From NCBI GenBank assembly GCA_019192455.1, contig JAHCML010000003.1, positions 683,201 to 747,200 on the forward strand: 64,000 nucleotides of DNA. Direction: 5' to 3'. This document shows, one piece after another, positions 52,131 to 61,595 of this stretch. The position numbers and the translations under genes were made by a program. Every line of letters begins with the position of its first letter. The stretch's first letter is position 1. The DNA comes from Alphaproteobacteria bacterium SS10. Its GTDB lineage: Bacteria; Pseudomonadota; Alphaproteobacteria; TMED2. The notes below the pieces were generated by a model. It had not been told where the DNA came from. It ran no database searches and worked only from the letters and a program-made list of their open reading frames with translations.

Positions 52131-53651
52131 ATGTCAGATCCCTTAATCGATAGCTTCAAACACGCTCTTGAGAACGCCGATGCAGTCCGTGAGTACGGTC
52201 GCGTCACGGCGATTTTGGGCATGGTGGTTGAGGTGGCGGGCATCCAGCATGCCCTCGCCATCGGTAGCCGTTGCGATATTGAGGCGAGAGATGGCCGTAT
52301 CGTCCCCGCTGAGGTGGTCGGCTTCCGCGAGCGCAAGGCCCTGATGCTGGCCTATGGTGCGTTGGAGGGGATTGGCCTCGGCTGTCAGGTTGAGGTTAGC
52401 CACGATGTGCCGCTGATCTATCCGTCTGATCAATGGCTAGGCCGGATCATTAACGCCATGGGGCAGCCGGTCGATGGTGCTGGTGCACTGCCTGAGGGCG
52501 TGGTCGGCATCCCATTCCGAAACAACCCACCACCAGCCCATGCCCGTCAACGCATTGGCGATAAGATCGATGTGGGTGTGCGTGGGATCAACACCTTCCT
52601 GACCTGCTGCCGTGGGCAGCGGATGGGCATCTTCTCCGGTTCCGGTGTTGGTAAGTCGACCCTGCTATCCATGATGGCCCGGGAGACCAATGCCGATGTC
52701 ATCGTTATCGGCCTGGTCGGTGAGCGTGGCCGCGAGGTGCAGGAGTTTATTGAGGATGATTTGGGCCCAGAGGGCTTGAAGCGTGCGGTTGTTGTGGTCG
52801 CCACCTCCGATGAACCAGCGGTAATGCGCCGTCAGGCGGCCTATACCACCCTTTCGGTGTGTGAGTATTTTCGCGATCAGGGCCTCGACGTTTTGTGCCT
52901 GATGGATAGTGTTACCCGCTTTGCCATGGCCCAGCGTGAGATTGGTTTGTCGGCTGGCGAGCCACCAACCTCCAAAGGCTATCCACCCACCACCTTCTCA
53001 GAGCTGGCCAAGCTGCTAGAGCGGGCAGGGCCAGGCGAGAGTGACGGTAGTATCACCGGCCTATTCTCCGTCCTGGTTGAGGGGGACGACCATAACGAAC
53101 CGATTGCCGACGCCGTGCGCGGCATTATCGATGGTCACATCATGCTCGACCGTGAGATTGCTGAACGTGGTCGTTATCCAGCGATTAACGTCCTTCGCTC
53201 GGTCTCACGGACCATGCCGGATTGTAATACCCCGGCGCAGAATGACCTGGTCTCCAATGCTAAGCGCCTTGTCTCATCCTATGAGAATATGGCTGAGCTG
53301 ATCCGCCTTGGTGCCTATCGTAAGGGCAGTGACCCCGAGGTAGATCTGGCGATTGACCTCTACCCCGGTATTGAGGATTTCATCCGCCAGAATAAGGGTG
53401 ACCCAACCGATCTTGAGCGTGGGTATGAGCTGCTCGCCGGCGTGCTTGGCACCACCTATGGCGAGGGGGCTGGCAGGGCCGTTTTGGATGGCGAAGCCCC
53501 AGCCACAGAACTCACGCCTGAGGGCTTAGAGCCGCCACAGCCTGGGCAGGGTGAGGCTATACCCGCCGATCCAGTGGCCGATATCCGCGCCACGCGGATG
53601 CAGCGCCGCCAGGTGGCCGCGATGGCCCAGCAAGATCCCGCTAGCAACTGA
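52131..53651 (+). CDS. fliI: Flagellar export ATPase FliI
   Basis: A 506-residue ATPase of the flagellar/type III family. Walker A is in FSGSGVGKSTLLSM (about residue 165), with GLVGERGREVQEF, the Walker B region VLCLMDSVTRFAMAQREIGLSAGEPP and ERAGPGESDGSITG. These distinguish FliI from F1 ATPase. The C-terminus extends about 50 residues beyond the usual end as an Ala/Pro/Glu-rich tail and then a basic MQRRQVAAMAQQ helix. It powers export with FliH and FliJ. I start at ATG 52131; the upstream in-frame ATGs (52119, 52092) add non-conserved residues. Confidence 0.94.
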   Translation: MSDPLIDSFKHALENADAVREYGRVTAILGMVVEVAGIQHALAIGSRCDIEARDGRIVPAEVVGFRERKALMLAYGALEGIGLGCQVEVSHDVPLIYPSDQWLGRIINAMGQPVDGAGALPEGVVGIPFRNNPPPAHARQRIGDKIDVGVRGINTFLTCCRGQRMGIFSGSGVGKSTLLSMMARETNADVIVIGLVGERGREVQEFIEDDLGPEGLKRAVVVVATSDEPAVMRRQAAYTTLSVCEYFRDQGLDVLCLMDSVTRFAMAQREIGLSAGEPPTSKGYPPTTFSELAKLLERAGPGESDGSITGLFSVLVEGDDHNEPIADAVRGIIDGHIMLDREIAERGRYPAINVLRSVSRTMPDCNTPAQNDLVSNAKRLVSSYENMAELIRLGAYRKGSDPEVDLAIDLYPGIEDFIRQNKGDPTDLERGYELLAGVLGTTYGEGAGRAVLDGEAPATELTPEGLEPPQPGQGEAIPADPVADIRATRMQRRQVAAMAQQDPASN

Positions 53652-53667
53652 TCCCTAGGCGTTCATC

Positions 53668-54093
53668 ATGGCCGATTACAAAGCCCTGATCCGCATTCGC
53701 AAATGGGCGCTGGATGAACAGCGGCGGCAGCTCGGCCAGCTAAACGCCGCCCTCAACCGAATTGATGAGGAACTCGCACGCCTTGCAGCGGAGTATGAGC
53801 GTGAACAGGAGGCGATCGAAGAAACCGACTTCATCGCCGCTGCCGGTTTCGGCAATTACACCGAGGGCATGATTATTAAGCGCCAGGAATACAGCGCAGC
53901 CCGTGCCTCGGTCGAACAGCAGATAGAAGCTAAGACCGAAGAGGTTCGCCTCGCCTTCCAAGAGTTAAAGAAATTCGAGTTAGCCCAGGAAGAGCTGGAA
54001 GCCGCCGAAGAAGCAGAACAGCAGCGGCTTGAGACAATTGAGCTCGATGATATCGCAATTGAGGGGTTTGCCCGCCGTAAGGGCGATGGTTAA
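53668..54093 (+). CDS. fliJ: Flagellar export chaperone FliJ
   Basis: A 141-residue, highly charged protein predicted to be almost wholly coiled coil (two long helices, about residues 10-60 and 65-125), as expected for FliJ, the stalk that couples FliI to FlhA. The start YKALIRIRKWALDEQRR is typical of alphaproteobacterial FliJ. It lies 16 bases after fliI. Sequence conservation in this family is low, so the call leans on position, length and coiled-coil pattern. Confidence 0.82.
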   Translation: MADYKALIRIRKWALDEQRRQLGQLNAALNRIDEELARLAAEYEREQEAIEETDFIAAAGFGNYTEGMIIKRQEYSAARASVEQQIEAKTEEVRLAFQELKKFELAQEELEAAEEAEQQRLETIELDDIAIEGFARRKGDG

Positions 54094-54097
54094 GGCT

Positions 54098-54547
54098 TTA
54101 GAAGGTCACTGGTGAGATGCGGGCTAGCATCTGCTGGTTGTGCCAACCGGGCTGCTTATCCTCAATCGTGACCATCGAACCTTCCTGATAGTCGCTGGTC
54201 AGTGGGTCGCGCAGCTGCACCTGAAGCCAACGTGGGATCATCTCGTTATTCAGATCCTCAAGCACACTAATGGCGAGGGCCGGCAGCGAGGGCCATTCCG
54301 CCGCCTCAATAAAGCGCCAATACTCACGCATCTCTTGATCATCTAGCAGGTCACGATCTGGGACATAGCGGATCGTCAGGTGATACGGGCTGGACCGATC
54401 ATGGGCCTGCAGCTTTACCTTTAGATCGACAAGGTAATCATGGCCTGTCGCTGGTGATGTGCGGCAGTTGATTAGGGCTCGACGACTGCGGACGGTCTCA
54501 GAATTGAGATAGGCGGGTTGGGGCGTATCGCTGTTCATCATGGTCAC
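54098..54547 (-). CDS. Unknown protein, possibly QueF-like T-fold
   Basis: A 149-residue soluble protein, convergent with fliJ with only 4 bases between them. The middle, LTIRYVPDRDLL, and the end, IPRWLQVQL, look like the corresponding parts of QueF (IRYVPD..LVESKS and the C-terminal strand), and INCRTSPATGHDYLVDL resembles FTCP.TGQPDF-type stretches. The known QueF catalytic motif is not intact and the SKSLKLY signature is replaced by DDQEMREYW. It may be a diverged T-fold protein that has lost or changed activity; it could equally be an unrelated flagellar-locus protein. No signal or membrane helix. Confidence 0.5.
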   Translation of the reverse strand: MTMMNSDTPQPAYLNSETVRSRRALINCRTSPATGHDYLVDLKVKLQAHDRSSPYHLTIRYVPDRDLLDDQEMREYWRFIEAAEWPSLPALAISVLEDLNNEMIPRWLQVQLRDPLTSDYQEGSMVTIEDKQPGWHNQQMLARISPVTF

Positions 54548-54589
54548 TATGTGGGGTGCGCTGGACGGCCAACCAAGTGTTGGTTGGGG

Positions 54590-56602
54590 TTAGGCGACGA
54601 CGGGCTTCCCGCCATCACCGCCAGCCCCACGAAAACCGGCAATTCCCAGCGCATCAAGGTTTGGGATGCTTGATGGTTTGCCATGTTGGGCCAGTTTGAT
54701 CCAGCCCTCACCATTGTGGCGGAAGGTAACGCCACCCTCGAGGCTGCGCGCATCGAGCACATCCCGGAACAAACCCTGCAACTCCTGCCGCATATCGGTG
54801 GGGAAGGTGGTTTGGGAGCGGAGGATGACATCGATACGCCCCGATTGTGCCAGGCCATCAATCTGCATCCGGCCTAGCTGCGACATATCCATATCGATCA
54901 GGAAGCGGGTGCCACCGGTGTTCTGGCCATCACCGGGGGCATCGTCACCGGTGTCCTCCTGATCCCGGCCGCCATCCGGATCAATTGGCCGGAAATAGAA
55001 ATCGATCAGCCCAACCTGGCCCTGATGGGCGAGGGGAACGGTCATCGGCCGCCAGTTGCCTGGTAGGACTTCTTCCGACCTGCCAGCGAGGCGGCCAAAT
55101 TCATCACTGATTTTGCCCATCAGCTCCTTATTGCCGAACCGTTCCAGGCTGCGCATCGTGCCTTCGCCAAGCCAGGCACGAACATCACCAAGGCGGAGGG
55201 CGGCCATAAAGAACACTAAGGTAGTACCCAGATTGGCTGCACCAATCTGCGGAACCACTGTGTTAAGCGCCTGGGCCGCTGTTGGGTTTACGGTTTGCAG
55301 GAAGGTGCTGGCCTGCTCCAATGATTGCCAACGACCACCGGCGACAAATGGGTCCCGTGGCACCCCAATATCCAGCTGTGGCGGCCCGCCCGGCAGGGCC
55401 AGGGTAACCCGACTACCCACTGGTAACTCTCCGCGTGCCTGCAGCAGCAGAACTTGCTGGCCAAGCCGTAGCAGGGTTGGGCCGTCCGCACTGCTCTGCA
55501 GAACACTTGCACTAAAGATACTGCCGCTGCTGCTGCCGGTCGGTGCTGGTGGTGCGACCTCACCAGGGCGGGTGATCGATAGAATTCGGATATCGCCCAG
55601 ATTATTTGCCTGCGGGAAGGCGGGTGGCGCCGTCGAAGGCGCCGGTGCTGCTTGAGCGCTTGCCGTCGTGGCACTCGCTGGCGCCGCGGTCGATGATGCC
55701 GACGCATTAGCCGATGGCGACGGGGCGGTGTTGCTTGCCGAGCCAGTCTGGGGCGCATTGCTCGGCACATTGGTTGTTGGTTGGGCCGTCGGCGTCGTCG
55801 GTGCACCGCCAAGGGCCCGGGCTGTTGGGCTGTTGGGGTTGGCGTCACTCAACAGGCTCGCCAGCAAGGTGGTGGCAATATTGTTCGGCAGCGCGGCACT
55901 GGGCGCCGGTGCTGGCGGCGCGGCTGATGCCGAAGCTGACGGTTGTGCCGTTGGGGCCGTAGTTGGCTGTGGCGCTGGGGCTGTGCCTTGTCCCGGTGGC
56001 AGGGCCTGGGCCGTGGTGCTTGGGGTGCCGACATTGGCACCCGGTAAAACCTGGGCCGTGGTGGTCAAACCAGCTTGCAGCGGCGGCAGTGGCGTAACCG
56101 ACGGCAATGTTGGTGCCGCCGGTGCCACGGGCGCGGTCGCCGCAGGTGGTGCGGCAGTGGCACCGCCAGAAGCACCTGTGGCGCCTGGTTGGTTGCCAGC
56201 GGTCAGCAGCACCGCGCCACGCGGTGGATTACCTGCCGGCACTTGTAGAAGGAAATTCTGTCCGGGGCGAAGGCCTAGGCTACTGCGGATCAGTACATCA
56301 CCAGAGGAGGTCGCAAGGCGGAATAGCGTGCCCGCATCACCATCGCCATCAACGGGTACCCCACCTGCGGCACCTGTTGTTGCTCCAGTGGCGGCGTTCG
56401 TGCCCTGTCCCTGGCCACTTGGTGTGTTCGTTGGCTGAAGCTGACCTGAGAGTAGGACTTGCCGGTTCAGAGACTGCAGATTGCTTGGTAGCTGTTCAAT
56501 CGTCACCGTGCCCAACACGATGGGCTGACCAGGCTGTGCGCCCGTGCCAGTGCCCCGGGCACCGGTCGGTACTAAGCCTGAAATTGGTAACGCATCGGAC
56601 AT
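54590..56602 (-). CDS. FliK-like flagellar hook-length control protein
   Basis: A 670-residue protein. About residues 50-330 are extremely rich in Ala, Pro, Thr, Gly and Ser with few charged residues (disordered ruler-like region). The C-terminal part (about 400-640) is folded and contains FLIDMDMSQLGRMQIDGLAQ, RIDVILRSQT and DMRQELQGLFRDVLD, a pattern like the Flg_hook domain of FliK (acidic/hydrophobic, L..LG.v.v...). Long disordered N-half plus this C-domain is the FliK plan, and it sits among flagellar genes upstream of nothing but downstream of flhF. Family recognition is by plan rather than strong motif. Confidence 0.62.
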   Translation of the reverse strand: MSDALPISGLVPTGARGTGTGAQPGQPIVLGTVTIEQLPSNLQSLNRQVLLSGQLQPTNTPSGQGQGTNAATGATTGAAGGVPVDGDGDAGTLFRLATSSGDVLIRSSLGLRPGQNFLLQVPAGNPPRGAVLLTAGNQPGATGASGGATAAPPAATAPVAPAAPTLPSVTPLPPLQAGLTTTAQVLPGANVGTPSTTAQALPPGQGTAPAPQPTTAPTAQPSASASAAPPAPAPSAALPNNIATTLLASLLSDANPNSPTARALGGAPTTPTAQPTTNVPSNAPQTGSASNTAPSPSANASASSTAAPASATTASAQAAPAPSTAPPAFPQANNLGDIRILSITRPGEVAPPAPTGSSSGSIFSASVLQSSADGPTLLRLGQQVLLLQARGELPVGSRVTLALPGGPPQLDIGVPRDPFVAGGRWQSLEQASTFLQTVNPTAAQALNTVVPQIGAANLGTTLVFFMAALRLGDVRAWLGEGTMRSLERFGNKELMGKISDEFGRLAGRSEEVLPGNWRPMTVPLAHQGQVGLIDFYFRPIDPDGGRDQEDTGDDAPGDGQNTGGTRFLIDMDMSQLGRMQIDGLAQSGRIDVILRSQTTFPTDMRQELQGLFRDVLDARSLEGGVTFRHNGEGWIKLAQHGKPSSIPNLDALGIAGFRGAGGDGGKPVVA

Positions 56603-56714
56603 GGCAACCCAACACTCCTTAAAACCCTGATTAAAGGGCCAATTAACGCGAGCAATCGTTGCCGTACATGTGGCCTAGGCGGTGGTTTTCTGCCACCCAC
56701 GGCCCGTTTCATCA

Positions 56715-57920
56715 CTATCGGGACAGGCCGCCCTTGGCCGCTAGCAATTCCGCCAGCGTTTCCGGCTGTGCTTCCTGCAAGCCGGCCGTGACGCTCGTTG
56801 AGCGCCCCAGATACGAAAAGTGTAACCTGCCAAGGTCCGCAGCGGCAAGCAAACTGCCGAATCTTGTCGCAGCATCAAGCCGCGTCGCAATCAAATGGCG
56901 GGCCCCAATCGCCCGTAATGAGGTGGCAATCGTTCCCGCTTCAACCGCATCGGTACCGGCCGCCAGCACAATAAGTGGTTCAGCCTTTGCCTGGCTTACC
57001 ATCTCGCCCAGCAGGTCGACGGCTTCCTGGTCAAACGGGTTAACAGCGGCGGTATCAATCAAGACCTGGTGACGCCCCTCGGGTAACTCATCGATCAGTT
57101 GATGCAGGCTATGGGGTTCATCGGCGGTTTTAAGCTCGATATCCATAATCCGGGTAAAGGCGGCTAACTGCTCAATGGCCCCAGCTCGCACAACATCGGT
57201 GGTGATCACCACTGGCTTCACGCCGCGTAGCACAGCCCGTGCGGCCATCTTGGCGAGTGCTAGGGTTTTGCCACTGCCATGGGGCCCGACCATTAGTAGG
57301 GGGCGTTCAGTCCAAAGCTCAGCTGGGGTCTGGAACGAGAATTGGCGGCGAATACCATGGGCTAGCGCCTCAAGGATGCCAGGCTCCATCTCCTGCCGGT
57401 CGCGGACCAGGCCAAGCTCTTCATCGATATGATCGCCAATCGCATGGGCCAGGCGACGCGGCGTGCCATGGTCGATTAGGAGTGAGTAGCTGCTATCGGC
57501 CAGCTGGTGGACAAACTCAGGCTCACCCTGCGGTTTGGCCCAATCGGGGACCGGGCGGCTCTCCGCTACATCGCGGCGTGGCTCTGCTTCCTCGTCGTCA
57601 TCATCGCCATAGGCTGCCTCATCATCGGTATCCGGCAGGCTATCTGGTGTCAGCAGCATATTGTCGAGGTCGACGGTTTCCTCGTCATCTTCCTCGTCTT
57701 CGTAATCTGCCAGTTCTTCGGCATCACGCAGGGCGCCAGGGTCAGACAGATCAGGCCCAACCTCATAACCGTCATCGCCGCCATCATCGAGGGCGGCCGT
57801 AACCCGGAACGCCCCCTCCTGCTCACGGGTGGAGACAATGATCGCATCCTCACCCAGCGCCTCTTTCACAAGGACCATGGCTTCGGCCATCGAGGGCGCG
57901 GTGAAGGACTTAATGCGCAT
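56715..57920 (-). CDS. flhF: Flagellar SRP-like GTPase FlhF
   Basis: A 401-residue SRP-family GTPase that sets the position and number of polar flagella. The N-terminal MRIKSFTAPSMAEAMVLVKEALGEDAIIVSTRE is a hallmark (B domain), followed by an acidic linker (about residues 60-130) rich in Asp and Glu. The NG domain has G1 VGPHGSGKTLALAKM (about 212-226), RAGAIEQLAAF, DTAAVNPFD (G3, Ala in place of Gly) and TRLDAATRFG (G4, TRLD). Its target organisation flhF-flhA is reversed from many gammaproteobacteria; here flhA is transcribed first. Confidence 0.92.
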   Translation of the reverse strand: MRIKSFTAPSMAEAMVLVKEALGEDAIIVSTREQEGAFRVTAALDDGGDDGYEVGPDLSDPGALRDAEELADYEDEEDDEETVDLDNMLLTPDSLPDTDDEAAYGDDDDEEAEPRRDVAESRPVPDWAKPQGEPEFVHQLADSSYSLLIDHGTPRRLAHAIGDHIDEELGLVRDRQEMEPGILEALAHGIRRQFSFQTPAELWTERPLLMVGPHGSGKTLALAKMAARAVLRGVKPVVITTDVVRAGAIEQLAAFTRIMDIELKTADEPHSLHQLIDELPEGRHQVLIDTAAVNPFDQEAVDLLGEMVSQAKAEPLIVLAAGTDAVEAGTIATSLRAIGARHLIATRLDAATRFGSLLAAADLGRLHFSYLGRSTSVTAGLQEAQPETLAELLAAKGGLSR

Positions 57921-57948
57921 AGGTTAGCGGTGCTGAGTTTTGGTGCCG

Positions 57949-60084
57949 TTAGATTTGGCCAAGGGTTTTGATCTTGGCTTTCGGGTGCACTTCGTTTTGG
58001 GACATCACGACGGTTGCCGGGCGGAACCGCTCAACAATCGATCGGACATAGGGGCGAACCTGTGGGCTGGTAAGCAGCACCGGGGTTTCGCCCATCATGG
58101 CATGCCGCTCATAGGCTTCACGCACCGCAGAGATGAACTCTTGCAGCTTGGTTGGCGCCATGGACAGCTGCTTCTCATCATCCTGACCGATTAAGCTCTC
58201 TTGGAACGCCTGTTCCCATTCAGGGGACAGGGTGACCAGCGGCAGAACGCCCTGCATGTTGCTGTTCACTTCAGACAGCTGACGGGAGAGGCGGGTACGC
58301 ACATGCTCGGTAATCATCGTCAGGTTGCGGGTAAAGGCGCTCGCCTCGGCCACACCCTCTAGGATGCCCGGCATATCGCGGACCGAGATACGCTCTCCAA
58401 TCAGGTTCTGCAGAACCCGTTGCAGTCCACCAATGGTGATCTGAGTTGGCACAACATCTGCGACCAGCTTCTGGTGTTCGCGTGGCATCTCATCCAGCAG
58501 CTTCTGCGTCTCAGCGTAGGACAGAAGCTCGGACATGTTGTCCTTCACCACCTCGGTCAGGTGGGTGGTGATCACGGTGGATGGATCAACGACGGTATAG
58601 CCCTTGAACATCGCTTCTTCGCGGTGCTGCTGGTCAATCCACATGGCCGGCAAGCCGAAGGTAGGCTCGGTCGTTTCTTGACCAGGCAGGGCAATCTTAT
58701 CGCCCTTTGGATCCATACAAAGCAGCATGTTCGGCATGATTTCACCGCTGCCGCCATCGATCTCCTTCACCCGGATAACGTAGCCTGTTGCTGGCAGCTG
58801 CAGGTTATCCTGAATACGCACCGGGGGTAGGACGAAACCCATTTCACTCGCCAACTGGCGGCGCAGACCCCGGATTTGGTCGGTTAGGCGGCTGCCTTCG
58901 GCCTGGTTCATCAGGGTTAGCAGGCCATAGCCAAGCTCCAGGCGGATGCTATCAATTGCCAGGGTTGCCGAGATGGGCTCTTCAGCAATAGGTGCGGCTG
59001 CGGCCGCTTCTTGTGCCTCTATCTCTTGTTCGGTTTCGACGGTTACCTGTCGCCTACTTATCATATAGGCCGCACCGCCGGTTGCAGCAGCCAGGCCCAG
59101 GAATGGCGCCATTGGAATGCCAGGCAGCAGTGCCATGGAGACCATGAGAATGGAGCTTAGCCCAAGGGCATTTGGATAGGCGCTAAGCTGGCCAAAGACT
59201 GCCTTGTCAGCTGAACCACTGACACCAGCTTTAGAGACCAGCATACCAGCAGCAACAGAGACGATCAGCGATGGGATCTGGCTAACCAGGCCATCACCAA
59301 CGGTGAGCAGGGTGTAGTTGTTGCCAGCCTCACCAAAGGTCATGTCCTGCTGGGCAACACCAATAATGATACCGCCGATGATGTTGATGAAGACAATCAG
59401 CAGGCCGGCAATCGCATCACCGCGAACGAACTTCGCAGCACCGTCCATGGCGCCGAAGAAGGTGCTCTCATCTTCCAGTTCTTTCCGGCGGGTGCGGGCG
59501 GTGTCTTCATCGATAAGGCCAGCAGACAGATCGGCGTCGATGGCCATCTGCTTGCCAGGCATTGCATCAAGGGTGAAGCGGGCCGCGACCTCTGCGATAC
59601 GGCCTGAACCCTTGGTGATAACGATAAAGTTCACCAGTACCAGGATGCCAAAAACGATAATCCCGATGACGAAATTACCGCCCATCACAAACTGGCCGAA
59701 GGCTTCAATCACCTGTCCCGCGGCGTCAGTTCCCTCGTGACCATTAGCCAAAATAAGCCTTGTAGAGGCTAGGTTTAGCGATAATCGCAACATAGTTGCG
59801 ATCAGCAAGATCGACGGGAATGAGCTGAATTCCAGCGGCTTCTCAATGAACAGAACGGTCATCAAGATCAGCACTGAAAAGGTGATGGAAAGCGCCAGGC
59901 TTGCATCCATCAACCATTTCGGCATCGGCAAGATCAGCACCACGAGGATGCAGACAACACCGAGTGCCAGGGCGATATCGCCCCGCATATAGCCGCGAAC
60001 GGACTTATTGATGTCGGCCAGGCTTGGCAGATTGGCGGGCAAGCCACCACCGCCCGGAGGCGCCTGGTTACTTTGGTCCGTCAT
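57949..60084 (-). CDS. flhA: Flagellar export gate protein FlhA
   Basis: A 711-residue export-gate component with eight membrane helices in the first 330 residues and a cytoplasmic domain thereafter. Family stretches include LNLASTRLILANGHEGTDAAG, FTLDAMPGKQMAIDADLSAGLI, RRKELEDESTFFGAMDGAAKFVRGDA and TVVDPSTVITTHLTEVV. The protein forms the nonameric ring that receives export substrates from FliH-FliI-FliJ and chaperones. Between flbD (30 bases upstream) and flhF (28 bases downstream). Confidence 0.95.
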   Translation of the reverse strand: MTDQSNQAPPGGGGLPANLPSLADINKSVRGYMRGDIALALGVVCILVVLILPMPKWLMDASLALSITFSVLILMTVLFIEKPLEFSSFPSILLIATMLRLSLNLASTRLILANGHEGTDAAGQVIEAFGQFVMGGNFVIGIIVFGILVLVNFIVITKGSGRIAEVAARFTLDAMPGKQMAIDADLSAGLIDEDTARTRRKELEDESTFFGAMDGAAKFVRGDAIAGLLIVFINIIGGIIIGVAQQDMTFGEAGNNYTLLTVGDGLVSQIPSLIVSVAAGMLVSKAGVSGSADKAVFGQLSAYPNALGLSSILMVSMALLPGIPMAPFLGLAAATGGAAYMISRRQVTVETEQEIEAQEAAAAAPIAEEPISATLAIDSIRLELGYGLLTLMNQAEGSRLTDQIRGLRRQLASEMGFVLPPVRIQDNLQLPATGYVIRVKEIDGGSGEIMPNMLLCMDPKGDKIALPGQETTEPTFGLPAMWIDQQHREEAMFKGYTVVDPSTVITTHLTEVVKDNMSELLSYAETQKLLDEMPREHQKLVADVVPTQITIGGLQRVLQNLIGERISVRDMPGILEGVAEASAFTRNLTMITEHVRTRLSRQLSEVNSNMQGVLPLVTLSPEWEQAFQESLIGQDDEKQLSMAPTKLQEFISAVREAYERHAMMGETPVLLTSPQVRPYVRSIVERFRPATVVMSQNEVHPKAKIKTLGQI

Positions 60085-60114
60085 GCTGTTCTCTTACTCC
60101 AGCTCGCGCTCATC

Positions 60115-61548
60115 TTAGCCTGCCACCTGATCTGCATCGCCGGGTGCCGGGATGTTGACCCCATCATCGGCATATTGCTTCAGCTTGTTACGTAGCGTCC
60201 GGATTGAGATGCCCAAGATGTTAGCGGCATGAGTTCTGTTCCCAAGTGTGTGACTGAGCGTGTCTAAGATTAGGTCACGTTCAACCTCGGCAACGGTACG
60301 GCCGACCAAACCACCGGTGCCGCTGGCCGCGTCGCCCCCCTCATCGGTGGTGGCGGGGGCAGTGCTAGGTGTATCCGCAGCTGACTTTGCGGCAACGCTC
60401 GCGGCACTTTGGCCGAGGGCGGTTGCTTGGGTATCGGCCGGGGCCAAGATGCTGCTGCTTAGCATGACAGCCTCTGGACCAATCTCGTCACCGGTGGTCA
60501 GCAACACCGCACGGTGCATGGTGTTTTCCAGCTCGCGTACATTGCCGCGCCAGTGATGGGCCTCAAGCTGCGCCTTGGCGGCAGCGCTGATCGGTTTTAC
60601 CGGAAGGCCATTTGCTTCGCTGTACTTCGCAACGAAATGCTCCGCGATGAGCATAATGTCCTGTGGCCGTTCACGAAGTGAGGGCAGGGCGAGGTTTAAG
60701 ACATTCAGACGGAAGTAGAGATCTTCCCGGAAATCACCGTCACGGACGGATTGCTCCATATTCCGGTTACTGGTGGCAACGATCCGGATATCAACTGGGA
60801 TTGGTTTATTGCCACCAACCCGGTCAATTACCCGTTCCTGAATAGCGCGCAGCAGCTTGGCCTGGAGGCGCAGATCCATCTCGGAAATCTCATCCAGGAA
60901 CAGTGTGCCGCCATCGGCCTCTTCAAACTTACCAATCCGCCGGGCCACAGCACCGGTAAAGGCACCCTTCTCATGGCCAAATAGCTCAGATTCCAAGAGG
61001 TTATCAGGGATCGCTGCACAGTTCAGAGATACGAAGGTTTTGTCCTTCCGCTTTGACTTGCGGTGGACATAGCGGGCCATCAGCTCTTTACCCGTTCCAC
61101 TCTCACCGGTGATCAGGACGCTCGCATCTGAGGGGGCAACCTGATCGGCAAGTTTCAGAACTGCGGCCATGGCTGGGTCACGGCTGACAATCTGATGATC
61201 CTCAGCCACTGCAGCTTCAAGTATAGCGGCGATTAGGTCGGCATTCGGGGGCAGCGGAACGTATTCCTGCGCACCGGCGCGGATTGCCCGTACGGCGGCC
61301 TGGGCATCAGTGCCAACACCGCACGCAACCACGGTGGTGCTGATCCGCTCAGTCTCCAAGCTTTTGACCAGCCGTGCCACTTCCAGGTCCACATCGACCA
61401 TGACTAGATCTGCGCTTTGCTTACCGCGAAGAGCGGCCAGGGCCTGATCAACCGTGTCGGTTTGCGCCACCTTTGCCCCACGCTTCATCGCCATCTGCGC
61501 GGCTTCGCTGATGGGACCTTCCAATTTGGCGACGATCAATAGGCGCAT
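60115..61548 (-). CDS. flbD: Sigma-54-dependent flagellar regulator FlbD
   Basis: A 477-residue NtrC-family activator. The receiver (residues 1-115) lacks the N-terminal acidic pair that binds Mg2+ (it reads LLIVAKLEGP), although Asp52/Asp54 are present; this degenerate receiver is typical of FlbD. The AAA+ domain has Walker A GESGTGKE, GAFTGA (sigma-54 contact) in HEKGAFTGAVARR and FLDEISEM for Walker B. The C-terminal Fis-type helix-turn-helix is NRTHAANILGISIRTLRNKLKQY. It activates late flagellar genes; in Caulobacter the trans-acting factor FliX controls it. A Ser/Ala/Thr-rich linker lies before the HTH. Confidence 0.93.
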   Translation of the reverse strand: MRLLIVAKLEGPISEAAQMAMKRGAKVAQTDTVDQALAALRGKQSADLVMVDVDLEVARLVKSLETERISTTVVACGVGTDAQAAVRAIRAGAQEYVPLPPNADLIAAILEAAVAEDHQIVSRDPAMAAVLKLADQVAPSDASVLITGESGTGKELMARYVHRKSKRKDKTFVSLNCAAIPDNLLESELFGHEKGAFTGAVARRIGKFEEADGGTLFLDEISEMDLRLQAKLLRAIQERVIDRVGGNKPIPVDIRIVATSNRNMEQSVRDGDFREDLYFRLNVLNLALPSLRERPQDIMLIAEHFVAKYSEANGLPVKPISAAAKAQLEAHHWRGNVRELENTMHRAVLLTTGDEIGPEAVMLSSSILAPADTQATALGQSAASVAAKSAADTPSTAPATTDEGGDAASGTGGLVGRTVAEVERDLILDTLSHTLGNRTHAANILGISIRTLRNKLKQYADDGVNIPAPGDADQVAG

Positions 61549-61595
61549 GGGTATTCCGCTAGCTTCCCCGGCTCACCAGCCAGGTCTGGTTCCGA

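Noticed and set aside
55668-56438. Long plus-strand ORF of 256 residues opposite the FliK-like gene
   Set aside because: It mirrors the low-complexity Ala/Pro/Gly coding of the real gene; its protein is Gly/Ala/Val repeats with no family resemblance.
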